Shown here in pieces: positions 6,892 to 15,517 of a DNA stretch of 42,862 bases (positions are counted from its first letter, which is position 1; each line of letters starts with the position of its first letter). The stretch covers positions 1 through 42,862 of the IMG/VR virus record IMGVR_UViG_3300044733_003195; one strand, written 5' to 3'. The notes beneath the pieces are model-generated. The model saw nothing but the letters and a program-made list of their open reading frames with translations, did not search any database and was not told the DNA's origin. Both the position numbers and the translations under genes were made by a program. The DNA comes from a virus.

Positions 6892-7790
6892 TATCTAATA
6901 ATATAATAATATTCATCTTTTATTTCGCCTCGAAGATCAGCAATATCCTTTTCATCGGGCAACTTTATTAATTTAATTCTACCCCAAAGTTCACCTCCAT
7001 GAAGTTCGTGATAAAGATTGACTGAGTTTTCCCAAGCATCAGCGTCCAAACAAATAATAATATCACCTTTTGCCTTTTTGTAGATTGTATCAAACAAAAG
7101 TTCTGACATGTGTTTACCTAACATCGGAATTGCATTATCCAAAAACAACCCATCAAAGGCTCCCTCCACCAAGAAAATATCTTTGTTCCAATCTATAAGA
7201 CTTTCCCAAAATATAATTTTTTCTTTTTCGGCCTCAGGGTTTCGATATTTCGCCCTACTGTGTGGATCCCAACTTCTTGCAATATAATAATTCAGTTCAC
7301 CATCAATATTATATGATGGAATAACAATTCGACCAGCATGGTCTCCTTTATCACAAAATCCAATTTGATATTTTTCAATCATATAATCGGTTATTCCCCG
7401 ATTATGTAGGTAATTTATAGCGGCTTTTCTAACGGGGTAAATAGGACTTGAGTCTTTGAATAAAGTAAATCTATCGGGAAGTCTAAGTTTTTTCTTCGGT
7501 TTTTCTCGTTTGACAACCGTCTCTGGTTTTAATACTTGATAAAGTTTTTTTTGTTTTTTATTTCCGTATTTGTCAAATAACTTCCCAAGCGGTCCATGAG
7601 TTCCCTCACTATCTGAACACGCCCAACACTTGAACACGTTGTCTATATAATTAACTTCTAGATTATGTTTATTTCTGTCGTCATCACATACCGGGCAGTT
7701 GAATGATATTTGACCTCGGTTTGGGTAGTGAAGTCCGTGGTCACCCAAAACATCCTCTAATAACTCAACTAACGCATCATTTTCATCCAT
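6891..7790 (-). CDS. DNA primase, DnaG/gp61 type
   Basis: A 299-residue primase that should make RNA primers for lagging-strand synthesis with the gp41-type helicase encoded at 39.7-41.1 kb. An N-terminal zinc-binding module has C32, C35, C55 and C58 (CPVC ... CWAC). A middle region (about 105-200) corresponds to the DnaG catalytic N-subdomain. The TOPRIM motifs are VEGAFDG (E209, D213) and CLDADAW (D249, D251). There is no helicase domain, as in T4 gp61. It is the first gene of the leftward early run. The start at 7790 faces the plus-strand fibre genes across a 75 bp divergent gap. Confidence 0.88.
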   Translation of the reverse strand: MDENDALVELLEDVLGDHGLHYPNRGQISFNCPVCDDDRNKHNLEVNYIDNVFKCWACSDSEGTHGPLGKLFDKYGNKKQKKLYQVLKPETVVKREKPKKKLRLPDRFTLFKDSSPIYPVRKAAINYLHNRGITDYMIEKYQIGFCDKGDHAGRIVIPSYNIDGELNYYIARSWDPHSRAKYRNPEAEKEKIIFWESLIDWNKDIFLVEGAFDGLFLDNAIPMLGKHMSELLFDTIYKKAKGDIIICLDADAWENSVNLYHELHGGELWGRIKLIKLPDEKDIADLRGEIKDEYYYIIR

Positions 7791-7851
7791 CCCTTACAAT
7801 ATAATTAAAAACTTTCAATCTATCAACTACACAAACTTTTGTATTTTTTTA

Positions 7852-7858
7852 TATTTAT
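7852..7858 (+). promoter_or_regulatory. TATTTAT motif before the plus-strand fibre genes
   Basis: TATTTAT on the plus strand, 7 nt before the ATG at 7866, within TATATTTATATTTG. It is the only plus-strand example of the late-gene motif and it fits the only plus-strand transcription unit. Confidence 0.4.
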
Positions 7859-7865
7859 ATTTGTT

Positions 7866-8087
7866 ATGCCATCAGTAATCAATATTAATCTTTTGAATGG
7901 TGCGTCTCCTTTTGACGTTTATACTTGTGATACAGGATATACAACTTGTGTCTATGTTGCAACTATAACAAGTGGTGAAATACCTTATCAATTTGTTGTT
8001 CCTTCAATTCAACAAAGTATGAATCCAATAGGTCTAAAAGTTATTGATAATACCGGATGTATAATAGAACAAAATTTAATAGTATAG
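7866..8087 (+). CDS. small virion-like protein, paralogue of the 101-residue protein at 17.3-17.6 kb
   Basis: A 73-residue protein starting MPSVININLLNGASPFDVY. I chose the ATG at 7866 over the one at 7839 because it follows the TATTTAT motif and gives an N-terminus like its paralogue. Both proteins share a pattern: a strand-rich head, then PYxF, and near the end K-(V/I)-I-D-x-x-G-C followed by (I/V)-x-(E/S). They are probably small beta-sandwich parts of fibres or baseplate. It sits 1 nt before the large fibre gene and is likely expressed with it. Confidence 0.7.
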   Translation: MPSVININLLNGASPFDVYTCDTGYTTCVYVATITSGEIPYQFVVPSIQQSMNPIGLKVIDNTGCIIEQNLIV

Positions 8088-8088
8088 T

Positions 8089-9582
8089 ATGGCATGTAAT
8101 AATTTAGGGTCTTTTGCGGGTGATACTTTTCCGAGTATAAGTCTTTGTCTTTCAGCTCAGACAGCGACTGTTTATGGTGATAGTTTAACAATAGGTCAAA
8201 CACTTTATTCAGATTCTGGTTGCACAATGGCTTTTACCTCATTTTTTTTAAGTAATGGTATTAACTTTTATGAAACAGATTTGTCAGGAAATATCGTAGG
8301 TATTACAGGATGTTCTTGTAATTATTTAGGAACTTTTTCATCTAACTCTCTTCTTGACGCTAGTTGTTTAGGTCCATTTACTTTTGACGTATATGGTGCC
8401 GATTTAAATTTTGGAACGACTCTATATTCAGACTCTGGGTGTTCGATCAATTATACCACAACATTTTTATCCGACGGTGTTACAGTATATGGTGTTGATT
8501 TGGCCGGTGTGATCGAAAGTATTGACAGTTGTTCGTGTGGGGCATTTATTTGCGTTCATAATGACAATATTTATGATGACCAATATGAGTTAGCTGGTGT
8601 TTTTGCAGGACAAAACTATTACACAGGACAAACAACAAATTTTAATATATTTTACTCTTTAAGTGAATCTCGTTGGTGTTTGGCCCAAAACCTTGGTGAT
8701 CCTTGCGAACAATTTGGTCCTTATGGAAGCGTTTCGTCCTGTCCTGATTTCGATGACTCAGTTGCCTATACCGGTTTTTGTGTAACAACTACAACAACGA
8801 CAAACCCTTGTTCTTCGTTGGATTTTGATGCTGTTTTCGATTGTTATATTCCACCTACACCAAGTGTTACGCCAACACTTACTCCGACACCAACTTTAAC
8901 ACCGACACCAAGTTCGTCGGATCCTTGTGGTGGAAGACTTATAAGCGCTTCTATGTTTATTATAACATCAACGCCGACTCCGACTCCAACCCCAACACCC
9001 AGTCCCTCACCCGAGATTACAAGACCTTGTAATTTTCCTGGTGAAGCAATTTTTACCTCTATTGATGAAATTATACAATGTTCAAATAGTAAAAAATTCC
9101 AAGATTGTTTTACAGGAATTAACTACTACACGACAGAAACATTAAGTCTTTCGGGTTCAACTTCGTTAAAAGAAGGTTATGTGTATAACGCAACTATAAA
9201 TAATGAAGTTTATTGTGTGATTTTCCAAGGACTTGTATCTAACATAAGTGGTGTTGATGTAATTCAGTTGAATTACGAAGTGGGGGATTCATTAACGGGA
9301 GCTTGTTTAAGTTGTGTTGTAATTGAATCTCCAACGCCAACACCTACACCAACACCTACTATGACCGTAACTCCTTCGGCAAGTCCTTGTGTGTCTTACG
9401 AATATAGAGTGACAAATCTAAGTCCTGGTAAAATTTCAATTGATTATATTAGTTGTTCCTCAGGTTTACAGTCTCAAACAATTCAACCAAACTCTTCAAT
9501 AATCGTGTGTTCTTCAGGGTCTATTTCAACAGGAAATCCACAGAACATTCAAATACAACAACTTCCATCTATTTGTGTGTAA
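8089..9582 (+). CDS. tail-fibre or adhesin-like protein with Pro/Thr linkers
   Basis: A 497-residue protein. Residues about 5-75 and 76-148 are two tandem copies of a module holding TLYSDSGC and ending in CSC. Then comes a domain (about 150-235) related to one in the minus-strand 552-residue protein (a Trp-containing strand, then a YTGFC end). A short Thr run, two Pro/Thr-rich linkers (about 255-310), a globular domain, a third linker (about 415-425) and a small C-terminal domain complete it. The shape is that of beads on stiff linkers, as in host-binding fibres. No enzyme motif is visible. It and its small neighbour are the only plus-strand genes in the window. Confidence 0.78.
   Translation: MACNNLGSFAGDTFPSISLCLSAQTATVYGDSLTIGQTLYSDSGCTMAFTSFFLSNGINFYETDLSGNIVGITGCSCNYLGTFSSNSLLDASCLGPFTFDVYGADLNFGTTLYSDSGCSINYTTTFLSDGVTVYGVDLAGVIESIDSCSCGAFICVHNDNIYDDQYELAGVFAGQNYYTGQTTNFNIFYSLSESRWCLAQNLGDPCEQFGPYGSVSSCPDFDDSVAYTGFCVTTTTTTNPCSSLDFDAVFDCYIPPTPSVTPTLTPTPTLTPTPSSSDPCGGRLISASMFIITSTPTPTPTPTPSPSPEITRPCNFPGEAIFTSIDEIIQCSNSKKFQDCFTGINYYTTETLSLSGSTSLKEGYVYNATINNEVYCVIFQGLVSNISGVDVIQLNYEVGDSLTGACLSCVVIESPTPTPTPTPTMTVTPSASPCVSYEYRVTNLSPGKISIDYISCSSGLQSQTIQPNSSIIVCSSGSISTGNPQNIQIQQLPSICV
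8851..9012 (+). repeat. Pro-Thr coding repeats
   Basis: Two stretches (about 8851-8920 and 8967-9012) encode alternating Thr-Pro units; a shorter third lies at about 9331-9385. The codons for both residues vary freely from unit to unit, so protein composition and not DNA repetition is being kept. Similar linkers occur in the 835-residue protein on the other strand. Confidence 0.7.
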
Positions 9583-9610
9583 AAAAAATATCGTCTAAAA
9601 AGACGATATT
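9581..9610 (-). terminator. intrinsic terminator of the RuvC-like gene
   Basis: A perfect 10-bp stem (AATATCGTCT paired with AGACGATATT, loop of four A on the plus strand). On the minus strand it is followed by eight T, the layout of a Rho-independent terminator for leftward transcription. It overlaps the plus-strand stop codon at 9580-9582. Read rightward it has no U-tract, so it is probably weaker for the fibre genes. Confidence 0.8.
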
Positions 9611-9636
9611 CAACTTTATCGGTATATTAAACGATA

Positions 9637-10242
9637 TTATTTCCAAATCTCTTTTGATCTCATAAATCCTAAAACACATGTATAGGCATCTGTTTGATCG
9701 AAATTTTCTTTTTTTAGTGTATTGTTTTTGGTATAAGACCAATTAATTTGTGGTTCCAACTTTGAGACCTTTTCCCATATTATCATTTTTTTATCAACAT
9801 CTTTTGGATAACCACCAAATAAAACAAATTTCTTTTTGTCATTTTCTTGAATCAACTCAGGAAATGCAAACTTCCTTGAATTATATGTTGAAATAAACTC
9901 GGGAACTATACCCAAAATGTCATATATTTCTTTGAATATGAAACTATTAAATCTAAGTAATGTTTGAATAGTATATACGTTATTTGAATTCAACAAAGGT
10001 TCCTCTATTATAACTCTTACAATACCTAAAGTTTTATATTCTTTTAGTTTTTCTGAAAAGATTTCAGATTTCAAAAGTAATTCTCTTAATTTATCTTCAT
10101 CTTTATCAACCTTTGGTCGTGGTGATATGTGGGTTAATTCTAATAACTCTTTTGTTTGGATGTCAAACAAAGCCCATCCAATAGTTTTGGTTGATATATC
10201 AAGACCGAGAACTTTAGGCGAGTTTTTTAAATTTTTTCTCAT
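9637..10242 (-). CDS. RuvC-like Holliday junction resolvase
   Basis: A 201-residue protein of the RNase H fold resolvase type. The first strand is VLGLDISTKTIGWALFD (D15), the second acidic motif is VIIEEP (E80/E81), and the C-terminal motif is FDQTDAYTCVLG (D182, D185). It should cut branched DNA before packaging, the role played in T4 by the unrelated endonuclease VII (gp49). The gene lies at the end of the leftward tail module, 53 nt after the 835-residue gene, and is closed by the hairpin at 9.6 kb. Identification rests on the motif layout; a related RNase H-fold nuclease is possible. Confidence 0.78.
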   Translation of the reverse strand: MRKNLKNSPKVLGLDISTKTIGWALFDIQTKELLELTHISPRPKVDKDEDKLRELLLKSEIFSEKLKEYKTLGIVRVIIEEPLLNSNNVYTIQTLLRFNSFIFKEIYDILGIVPEFISTYNSRKFAFPELIQENDKKKFVLFGGYPKDVDKKMIIWEKVSKLEPQINWSYTKNNTLKKENFDQTDAYTCVLGFMRSKEIWK

Positions 10243-10294
10243 AAATTAGTATTATTAAAGTAATATAGTTAAATATGTTAAAAAACAAATACTT

Positions 10295-12802
10295 CTAAAA
10301 ATCTAACTTAACGACGTATTGTTGAATTCCTTGTCTGAGAACAGGCGATTGTAGTTTTGACATTACAAGAATATCTTTGTTTTCATCCAACAAAGCAATT
10401 TCACTAACATATGATTTAGTCCCAAATGTCCATGTTGGGTTTTGTGACACCAAAAACTCTGTTGAACTAAGGTTGATCTTATATTTCATTTCGTAGATAG
10501 TTGCTTGAATGTCGGTTTCAAGATTTCCGTAGAAATAATACTCATCTCCAAAGTTTAATTTCGGACCAACCGTATTCAATGGAACTAAGTCAATATAGTT
10601 GTTTAAGTTATATAGTGGTGCGGAATTATAGTTCGAATCTGTAATTACAAAAGTTGTTCCTGTAAGTGAATTTTGGGTTACGTATCCATTAATAAATTGA
10701 TCGCTAATCTGACTTGTAAAATCAATAATTCTCCAAGACTGAGGACTTGGTTTTTGACCCACCGGTGTTTTTTGTGCTAATACTTGGAATTGCGTAGCGT
10801 AAAACCCTTGAGGAACAACACAAGTAGGACATTGTGTTGTTGTAGTCGTCAATGGACTTATTGTAGTTGTTGTAGTTGTTGTTGGTAAAAAAGTTGTTGT
10901 AGTTGTTGTTGGTGAGAATCCAGGTTGAACTAAACAAGGGAACTCGGCCCCGAATCTAACGGCCACGTTCTGTGGTGTATCAGGGGTGCAAACATTTTGA
11001 GTTCCAATAACACTTGTATAATAATTACTATGTAATGAATTAGTAAACTCGTTGGTGTTTGAAAATCTATAAGTAACCCATAGTGTCTCTTGTGATCCTG
11101 TTAAAACACCCGATGTATTTGATGTTCCGCAAGTGTTTGGGGTTATAAGTGAAACTTGAGGTGCCGGTAATGTCCAGTTTCTATTTGATTTATATGATAA
11201 TGCCGCAACAATTTCTTCATCATCTATTACGATTGTTTGTGAGTCAGGATAAACTTTTCCAATTCTACTCGGAAGACCATTTGGTTGAGCAAAAGTGTCC
11301 CATAAATTATAATATCTCAAACCAGGTTGGTTCATGTTTTGGGATATTGTTGATTTTGTGTATTGGACTTGGAATAGGTTTTTTCCATCAAATCCTGGAG
11401 GATCTACATAGAAAGTTTGTCCAAAACAACATTCAGGATTTTTGTGCCACATCAAAGTTGGGATATGTAATTTGAAGTTTCTTGCCTGTCCTTGGGTATT
11501 CTCGGGATTCTGACTATCAAAGGGTTGCATTGCAAACTTTTCACCATAAAAGAAATCAATTGTTTGATTTGTGTAATGAATTATTGCAATCGCTTTCTGA
11601 TCTTGTGGTGTTACAACTTTTTTCTCACCAAAAGAATTGTAGTAATATACGTCATCACTTGATGTTTGGGCACTTGTCGTATATCCAAAATACTCTTTTT
11701 GTCCAAGATATTGTATAGAACCAAATTTTGTATAATCTTCAAATTGTGAAGAAATAAGACCAGCAGGACTTTCACTCCAAGGAATATTCATATTCCATAT
11801 TTTAACATCAAATTGGTCAGTATCACAAACTGATTCAAAATCAATCACATTTTGAGCCCAATGTCTTTCAGGAGTAAAACTATCGTATAAAGGAACCATT
11901 CTTGGTGGATAAATTATTGCTCTTGCAACACAATCAACCGATAGGTTTGTGTAATCAGGTGTGTTTCTATCTAACGTAAGTTTGTCTTGACAAACGTTAA
12001 TAATTCTATAAGTAAGAGTTGGGTAACAACTAAATAAAACTTTTTCGCAATTTGGTGGTGGTGGAACGGGACATACAGGACTTGGTGATGGTGTCAAGCA
12101 AGGAGTCGCCGTTGGTGATGGTGTTGGTGATGGTGATGCGCATGGGTTTGTTGGCGAGATAGAAGGTGTTGGTGTTGGACTTAAACTTGTTAGTGGTGTT
12201 GATGTGTTTGTTGGTGTTGGGGTTGGTGTAGGGAATCCTGTGCAACTACAATCGTTTTTAGCCAAACCATCGTAAAAAATTGTAATAATATCACCAATTT
12301 GAGGGGTTTTTGTGTTATAAGGGTCGCAATCAATTTTATAAACAGAAATTTCATTTGTTCCGTTCAAACTAAACATATTCACAACATAATTAGGTGTTGA
12401 GACGTATTGATTGTTTGTAAAAACCTTCCAATTGATTGTATTGGCGGTTGTGTTTCCTGTAAAAAATCCTCTCATGGCAGCCCTGTTAAAAACAGGTTCT
12501 ATTTGTGAATCCATAAATGGTATTCCATATATATTAGTTTGATCTTGATCAACTAAATACGGGTATTTTATATATTGACGATTTGACTCTGGAACACCTG
12601 AACTATTTTGTGAGTTAAATTCAGGTTGTAAAATAACGGTATCACTTTGATTGTATGTTGATGGTAATGAATTATAACTAATTTCACTATCTCCAATTGC
12701 AAAATAGGTAACTCTAAAATTACCTTCAGATAATCTCTGTCTTCCTGTGTCAGTTACTCTTGTATTAACTAATCCTGATGTGTTTTTAATTATATATGCC
12801 AT
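10295..12802 (-). CDS. large tail-fibre-like protein with Pro/Thr and poly-Thr linkers
   Basis: An 835-residue virion-type protein. The N-terminus (TDTGRQRLSEGNFRVTYFAI, then GDSEI) looks like an attachment domain; I recall similar phage N-termini but cannot name the family. Residues about 188-253 are a Pro/Thr/Ser linker with scattered cysteines. A large central domain follows, then a Thr-rich linker (about 630-660) with runs of five to seven Thr, then a C-terminal domain that probably carries receptor contacts. No catalytic motif is visible. It is the last structural gene of the leftward cluster and has a TATTTAT motif 6 nt before its start. Confidence 0.78.
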   Translation of the reverse strand: MAYIIKNTSGLVNTRVTDTGRQRLSEGNFRVTYFAIGDSEISYNSLPSTYNQSDTVILQPEFNSQNSSGVPESNRQYIKYPYLVDQDQTNIYGIPFMDSQIEPVFNRAAMRGFFTGNTTANTINWKVFTNNQYVSTPNYVVNMFSLNGTNEISVYKIDCDPYNTKTPQIGDIITIFYDGLAKNDCSCTGFPTPTPTPTNTSTPLTSLSPTPTPSISPTNPCASPSPTPSPTATPCLTPSPSPVCPVPPPPNCEKVLFSCYPTLTYRIINVCQDKLTLDRNTPDYTNLSVDCVARAIIYPPRMVPLYDSFTPERHWAQNVIDFESVCDTDQFDVKIWNMNIPWSESPAGLISSQFEDYTKFGSIQYLGQKEYFGYTTSAQTSSDDVYYYNSFGEKKVVTPQDQKAIAIIHYTNQTIDFFYGEKFAMQPFDSQNPENTQGQARNFKLHIPTLMWHKNPECCFGQTFYVDPPGFDGKNLFQVQYTKSTISQNMNQPGLRYYNLWDTFAQPNGLPSRIGKVYPDSQTIVIDDEEIVAALSYKSNRNWTLPAPQVSLITPNTCGTSNTSGVLTGSQETLWVTYRFSNTNEFTNSLHSNYYTSVIGTQNVCTPDTPQNVAVRFGAEFPCLVQPGFSPTTTTTTFLPTTTTTTTISPLTTTTTQCPTCVVPQGFYATQFQVLAQKTPVGQKPSPQSWRIIDFTSQISDQFINGYVTQNSLTGTTFVITDSNYNSAPLYNLNNYIDLVPLNTVGPKLNFGDEYYFYGNLETDIQATIYEMKYKINLSSTEFLVSQNPTWTFGTKSYVSEIALLDENKDILVMSKLQSPVLRQGIQQYVVKLDF
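10832..10912 (-). repeat. poly-threonine linker coding repeat
   Basis: Minus-strand ACA/ACT/ACC-rich tract that encodes three Thr runs separated by short Pro, Ile and Leu spacers inside the 835-residue fibre-like protein. The tract reads as imperfect GTTGTTGTA-type repeats on the plus strand and could slip during replication. Confidence 0.6.
12051..12236 (-). repeat. Pro-Thr-Ser linker coding repeat
   Basis: Minus-strand tract encoding a roughly 60-residue Pro/Thr/Ser linker with several lone cysteines, between the N-terminal and central domains of the 835-residue protein. Third codon positions vary as in the plus-strand linkers. Confidence 0.65.
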
Positions 12803-12808
12803 CTATGA

Positions 12809-12815
12809 ATAAATA
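12809..12815 (-). promoter_or_regulatory. TATTTAT motif before the 835-residue fibre gene
   Basis: TATTTAT in coding orientation ending 6 nt before the start codon, in the 21-nt gap between two structural genes. Confidence 0.4.
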
Positions 12816-12823
12816 TTGTCATT

Positions 12824-14482
12824 TTATATTTGTGGTGGTGTTGGTATTGTGGGATTAATTAAATTTAGTTGACAACAATCACAACCGCTTACGGATGGGT
12901 TTGTCATATTAAAATAATAATACCCAACAGCATTTCTACAAGCCCCAACAGGTGGGTTAATGATAGAATTTGTAGTTACACCTGTAATTGTTTGATTACT
13001 TGTAAAATTTAATGTTGAGGTAAATGTTTTTTGTATTTGTAATCCCGATATTGGATTATCGGCACTACAAGGTCCAGGAATTGGAACTACGTTTGTTGTA
13101 ACATTAGTTAAGACCATTTGGTAAACACCGTCTATGGTTGTAAAGTTATTGTAATTTGGTGTGGGAATAATTCCAACTGGATAGAACGTAAATATTGATG
13201 TCATGAACAAATCAACACTAAGTGTTACTCCACCAGGAAGTGTTGGTGCTGTTATTGAAAATGTGTTATTTGAAAAATTAACAAGTAAGGTTAGATTATA
13301 TGATGTTGGTAGGTTGTTTGAAATCGTGACGTTTATTGAGTTTCCAACAACATTATTCGAATCTTTTGTTATTACAGAATAAATTCCCGGGTTTAAGTTA
13401 TTGAAAATTGGTGATGCTTGATAGGAGGATCCTCCGTCAACTGAATATGAATATGGCGAAATTCCACCACTCGCGGTAACCGTAATACTTCCAAGACCAC
13501 CACAGAGAGCGTCGTTGTCAATTGCAGTTGTAAACACGGTATATCCAGTACCACAATTACCTTCAACCATATTAACTGAGGTTATGTTTGCATTTCCTAA
13601 AGTTTGCCAATTACTTAAAGGTGGGTATGTTGGGTCGTTGTTTATAAATATTGTTGTGGGGTTATATCCTGTTATGGTCCATTGAGATGGTGTTGATCCT
13701 GTATTCCAATATAGTAAATATTGACTTGTGACTGAAGTCCAACTTTGTTTTCCATTAATTTCGGTCGATGGATCGAAGTTTATTTGTTCAACAGTCAATC
13801 CTGGTATTTCAACGTTTTGATTTAAACTTTCAATGCTAAAACACAACTCATAATCTTCTGTTGGCCCATCAGGTGTGAAACAAAAACCAACATAAGATTC
13901 AACAATTTGTAATTGTGTATCTGACGCAATTTCCCACTGACCACTTAATGCGGATGGATAAAAAGTATCACCCGAAAAAACATTATAAGGACCTGATTGA
14001 CAATCTAAAGATTGACAAAAATACCATTGTTCTGTTGCTTGATTCCAAAATACATAACCTAACTCTTGAATACCATATTGAAGAAAATAACTTGGTCTTC
14101 CGTTTTTTAGTCCGATATTTTCGCTTGTCACATACACTAATTCATTTCCAACAATACCCGTTACAACAAAGCACATACCCGAAATTGATGTTGTTTCTGC
14201 AGTTAAAACACAGACAGTGTTTGCGGTAAAGTCTCCGTAAGAATCTATTATGGTTGCCCCATATTCTCCAACACCTAAGTTTGTAAGTGCGGGAGAAAAT
14301 CCACCAACATCCCAACTTATAGTATATGGCGGTGTTCCTCCTGTTATTGCCAACACTGCCGCCCCATCAAATGTTCTATCTGTAGATGGGTTTTGGACAA
14401 AACATTTTACACCCATAGGGAAAATTGTGATAACATCACATTCGTTTGGTCGATTCAAAGTTGGTGTAGTTTCTAGTCCCAT
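12824..14482 (-). CDS. adhesin-like tail protein with SprB-type repeats
   Basis: A 552-residue protein. Near residues 28-70 is a SprB-like Ig module (GGTPPYTISWDVGG, then LGVGEYGATIIDSYG). A domain at about 75-200 matches one in the plus-strand 497-residue protein (NGRPSYFL, a W-rich strand and an end in YVGFC). Another SprB-like module lies near 325-375 (GGISPYSYSVDGG, then LNPGIYSVITKDSN). The C-terminus ends with a CDCC cluster. SprB modules are typical of cell-surface adhesins of gliding Bacteroidota, so a role in binding such a host surface is likely but inferred. A TATTTAT motif precedes the start. Confidence 0.75.
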   Translation of the reverse strand: MGLETTPTLNRPNECDVITIFPMGVKCFVQNPSTDRTFDGAAVLAITGGTPPYTISWDVGGFSPALTNLGVGEYGATIIDSYGDFTANTVCVLTAETTSISGMCFVVTGIVGNELVYVTSENIGLKNGRPSYFLQYGIQELGYVFWNQATEQWYFCQSLDCQSGPYNVFSGDTFYPSALSGQWEIASDTQLQIVESYVGFCFTPDGPTEDYELCFSIESLNQNVEIPGLTVEQINFDPSTEINGKQSWTSVTSQYLLYWNTGSTPSQWTITGYNPTTIFINNDPTYPPLSNWQTLGNANITSVNMVEGNCGTGYTVFTTAIDNDALCGGLGSITVTASGGISPYSYSVDGGSSYQASPIFNNLNPGIYSVITKDSNNVVGNSINVTISNNLPTSYNLTLLVNFSNNTFSITAPTLPGGVTLSVDLFMTSIFTFYPVGIIPTPNYNNFTTIDGVYQMVLTNVTTNVVPIPGPCSADNPISGLQIQKTFTSTLNFTSNQTITGVTTNSIINPPVGACRNAVGYYYFNMTNPSVSGCDCCQLNLINPTIPTPPQI

Positions 14483-14490
14483 ATTATAAC

Positions 14491-14497
14491 ATAAATA
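14491..14497 (-). promoter_or_regulatory. TATTTAT motif before the 552-residue gene
   Basis: TATTTAT in coding orientation 8 nt before the start codon and just after the stop codon of the glycosyltransferase-like gene. Confidence 0.4.
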
Positions 14498-14498
14498 A

Positions 14499-15479
14499 TT
14501 AGACTTTGTGTTTTTGAATGTATTCTTTCATAATATCCACATATTTGACAGTAGAACTATTCTTATCAACATAATTAAAATAATTATTATCTTCTCGTAA
14601 TTTTTGAATTGGGTCTACATTTATAAAGTCTCCCTTGTAAAACTTGGTGTTTTTTAAATTGTCGGTTACTCCTGCCATGTGTAATATTGGTTTTTTTTCA
14701 AAAACTTCAATACTATCAGTCGCCCATGAAAAATCAAGTTCATTTGTTATGATTGTTTGTTTGTTGTCTTTCCATAAATTCCATAACAAACTCCACATTT
14801 CTGCGGTCCAAAACTGAATTTCGCCAGGTGAAATTGGAAACCTTCTTTGATAATCTAACATCTGATTATATAACCCAATAGAATCTTCATATATTTTTTC
14901 CCACAACTCAAATGTTGTGTTTTTTATAATATATTGACCTCCACCTGAGTGAAGTCTATTTTTTTTAATTAAGTCCACATCTATTTTTACAACATTAGCC
15001 ATTTCCTCAATTAATTGATTTCTTCTTGAATTTGGGTGTTGTTGTTCGTATCTTCTACAACAGTCAATTATGTAATCATAACTTATATAACCATTTGTAT
15101 CAGAAACATAACAAATATCGTCTTGGACTAATCTTTCAAAATCGGGTAAAGTTCTAAATATTATATCGGCATCATGTAAGAAAAATAATTTACCGTAACT
15201 CGGATCACTTTTTATCCACTTGGATATTAAATATGGTTTTATTGAAGGTATGTAGTGTTTTTTTCTTCTGTCGTCATTGTAATGATGGATGTTTACTCCA
15301 AAATTTTTTAATTCTAATGACTCTTTCGATGGTGAAGTATTCGGTGGAACTATTCCAAATATGATGTGTATTTTTGAGGGATTGATCCCTTTTTCTATGA
15401 AGTTATAAATGTAAATTTTGGCCTGCCAAATAAAATATGGCACGTCAGGTTGTGCTGTGACAAATAACAATTCGTTCAT
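14499..15479 (-). CDS. glycosyltransferase-like protein (GT-A type, probable)
   Basis: A 326-residue protein with an N-terminal nucleotide-sugar-type strand-helix pattern (NELLFVTAQPDVPYFIWQAK) and, after a hydrophobic strand, LHDADIIF with a DxD motif at D103/D105. The DxD motif in GT-A enzymes holds the metal and sugar nucleotide. Further conserved-looking pieces are LHSGGGQYI (about 176-184), LDFSWATDS and ILHMAGV (about 270-276). There is no membrane segment. It stands alone as an enzyme gene between tail-protein genes, so its target could be a virion protein or a host surface sugar. The exact family, sugar and acceptor cannot be told from the sequence. Confidence 0.72.
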   Translation of the reverse strand: MNELLFVTAQPDVPYFIWQAKIYIYNFIEKGINPSKIHIIFGIVPPNTSPSKESLELKNFGVNIHHYNDDRRKKHYIPSIKPYLISKWIKSDPSYGKLFFLHDADIIFRTLPDFERLVQDDICYVSDTNGYISYDYIIDCCRRYEQQHPNSRRNQLIEEMANVVKIDVDLIKKNRLHSGGGQYIIKNTTFELWEKIYEDSIGLYNQMLDYQRRFPISPGEIQFWTAEMWSLLWNLWKDNKQTIITNELDFSWATDSIEVFEKKPILHMAGVTDNLKNTKFYKGDFINVDPIQKLREDNNYFNYVDKNSSTVKYVDIMKEYIQKHKV

Positions 15480-15506
15480 AATAAAATTATAATATGAAAG
15501 TTATAA

Positions 15507-15514
15507 TATAAATA
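15507..15514 (-). promoter_or_regulatory. TATTTATA motif before the glycosyltransferase-like gene
   Basis: TATTTATA in coding orientation, 27 nt before the start codon, in the 38-nt gap behind the 404-residue gene. Confidence 0.38.
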
Positions 15515-15517
15515 AAG

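Noticed and set aside
8851-9012. Simple-sequence DNA repeat as a phase-variation or diversity-generating element
   Set aside because: Codon third positions vary along the repeat, and no reverse transcriptase or template repeat is visible in the window.
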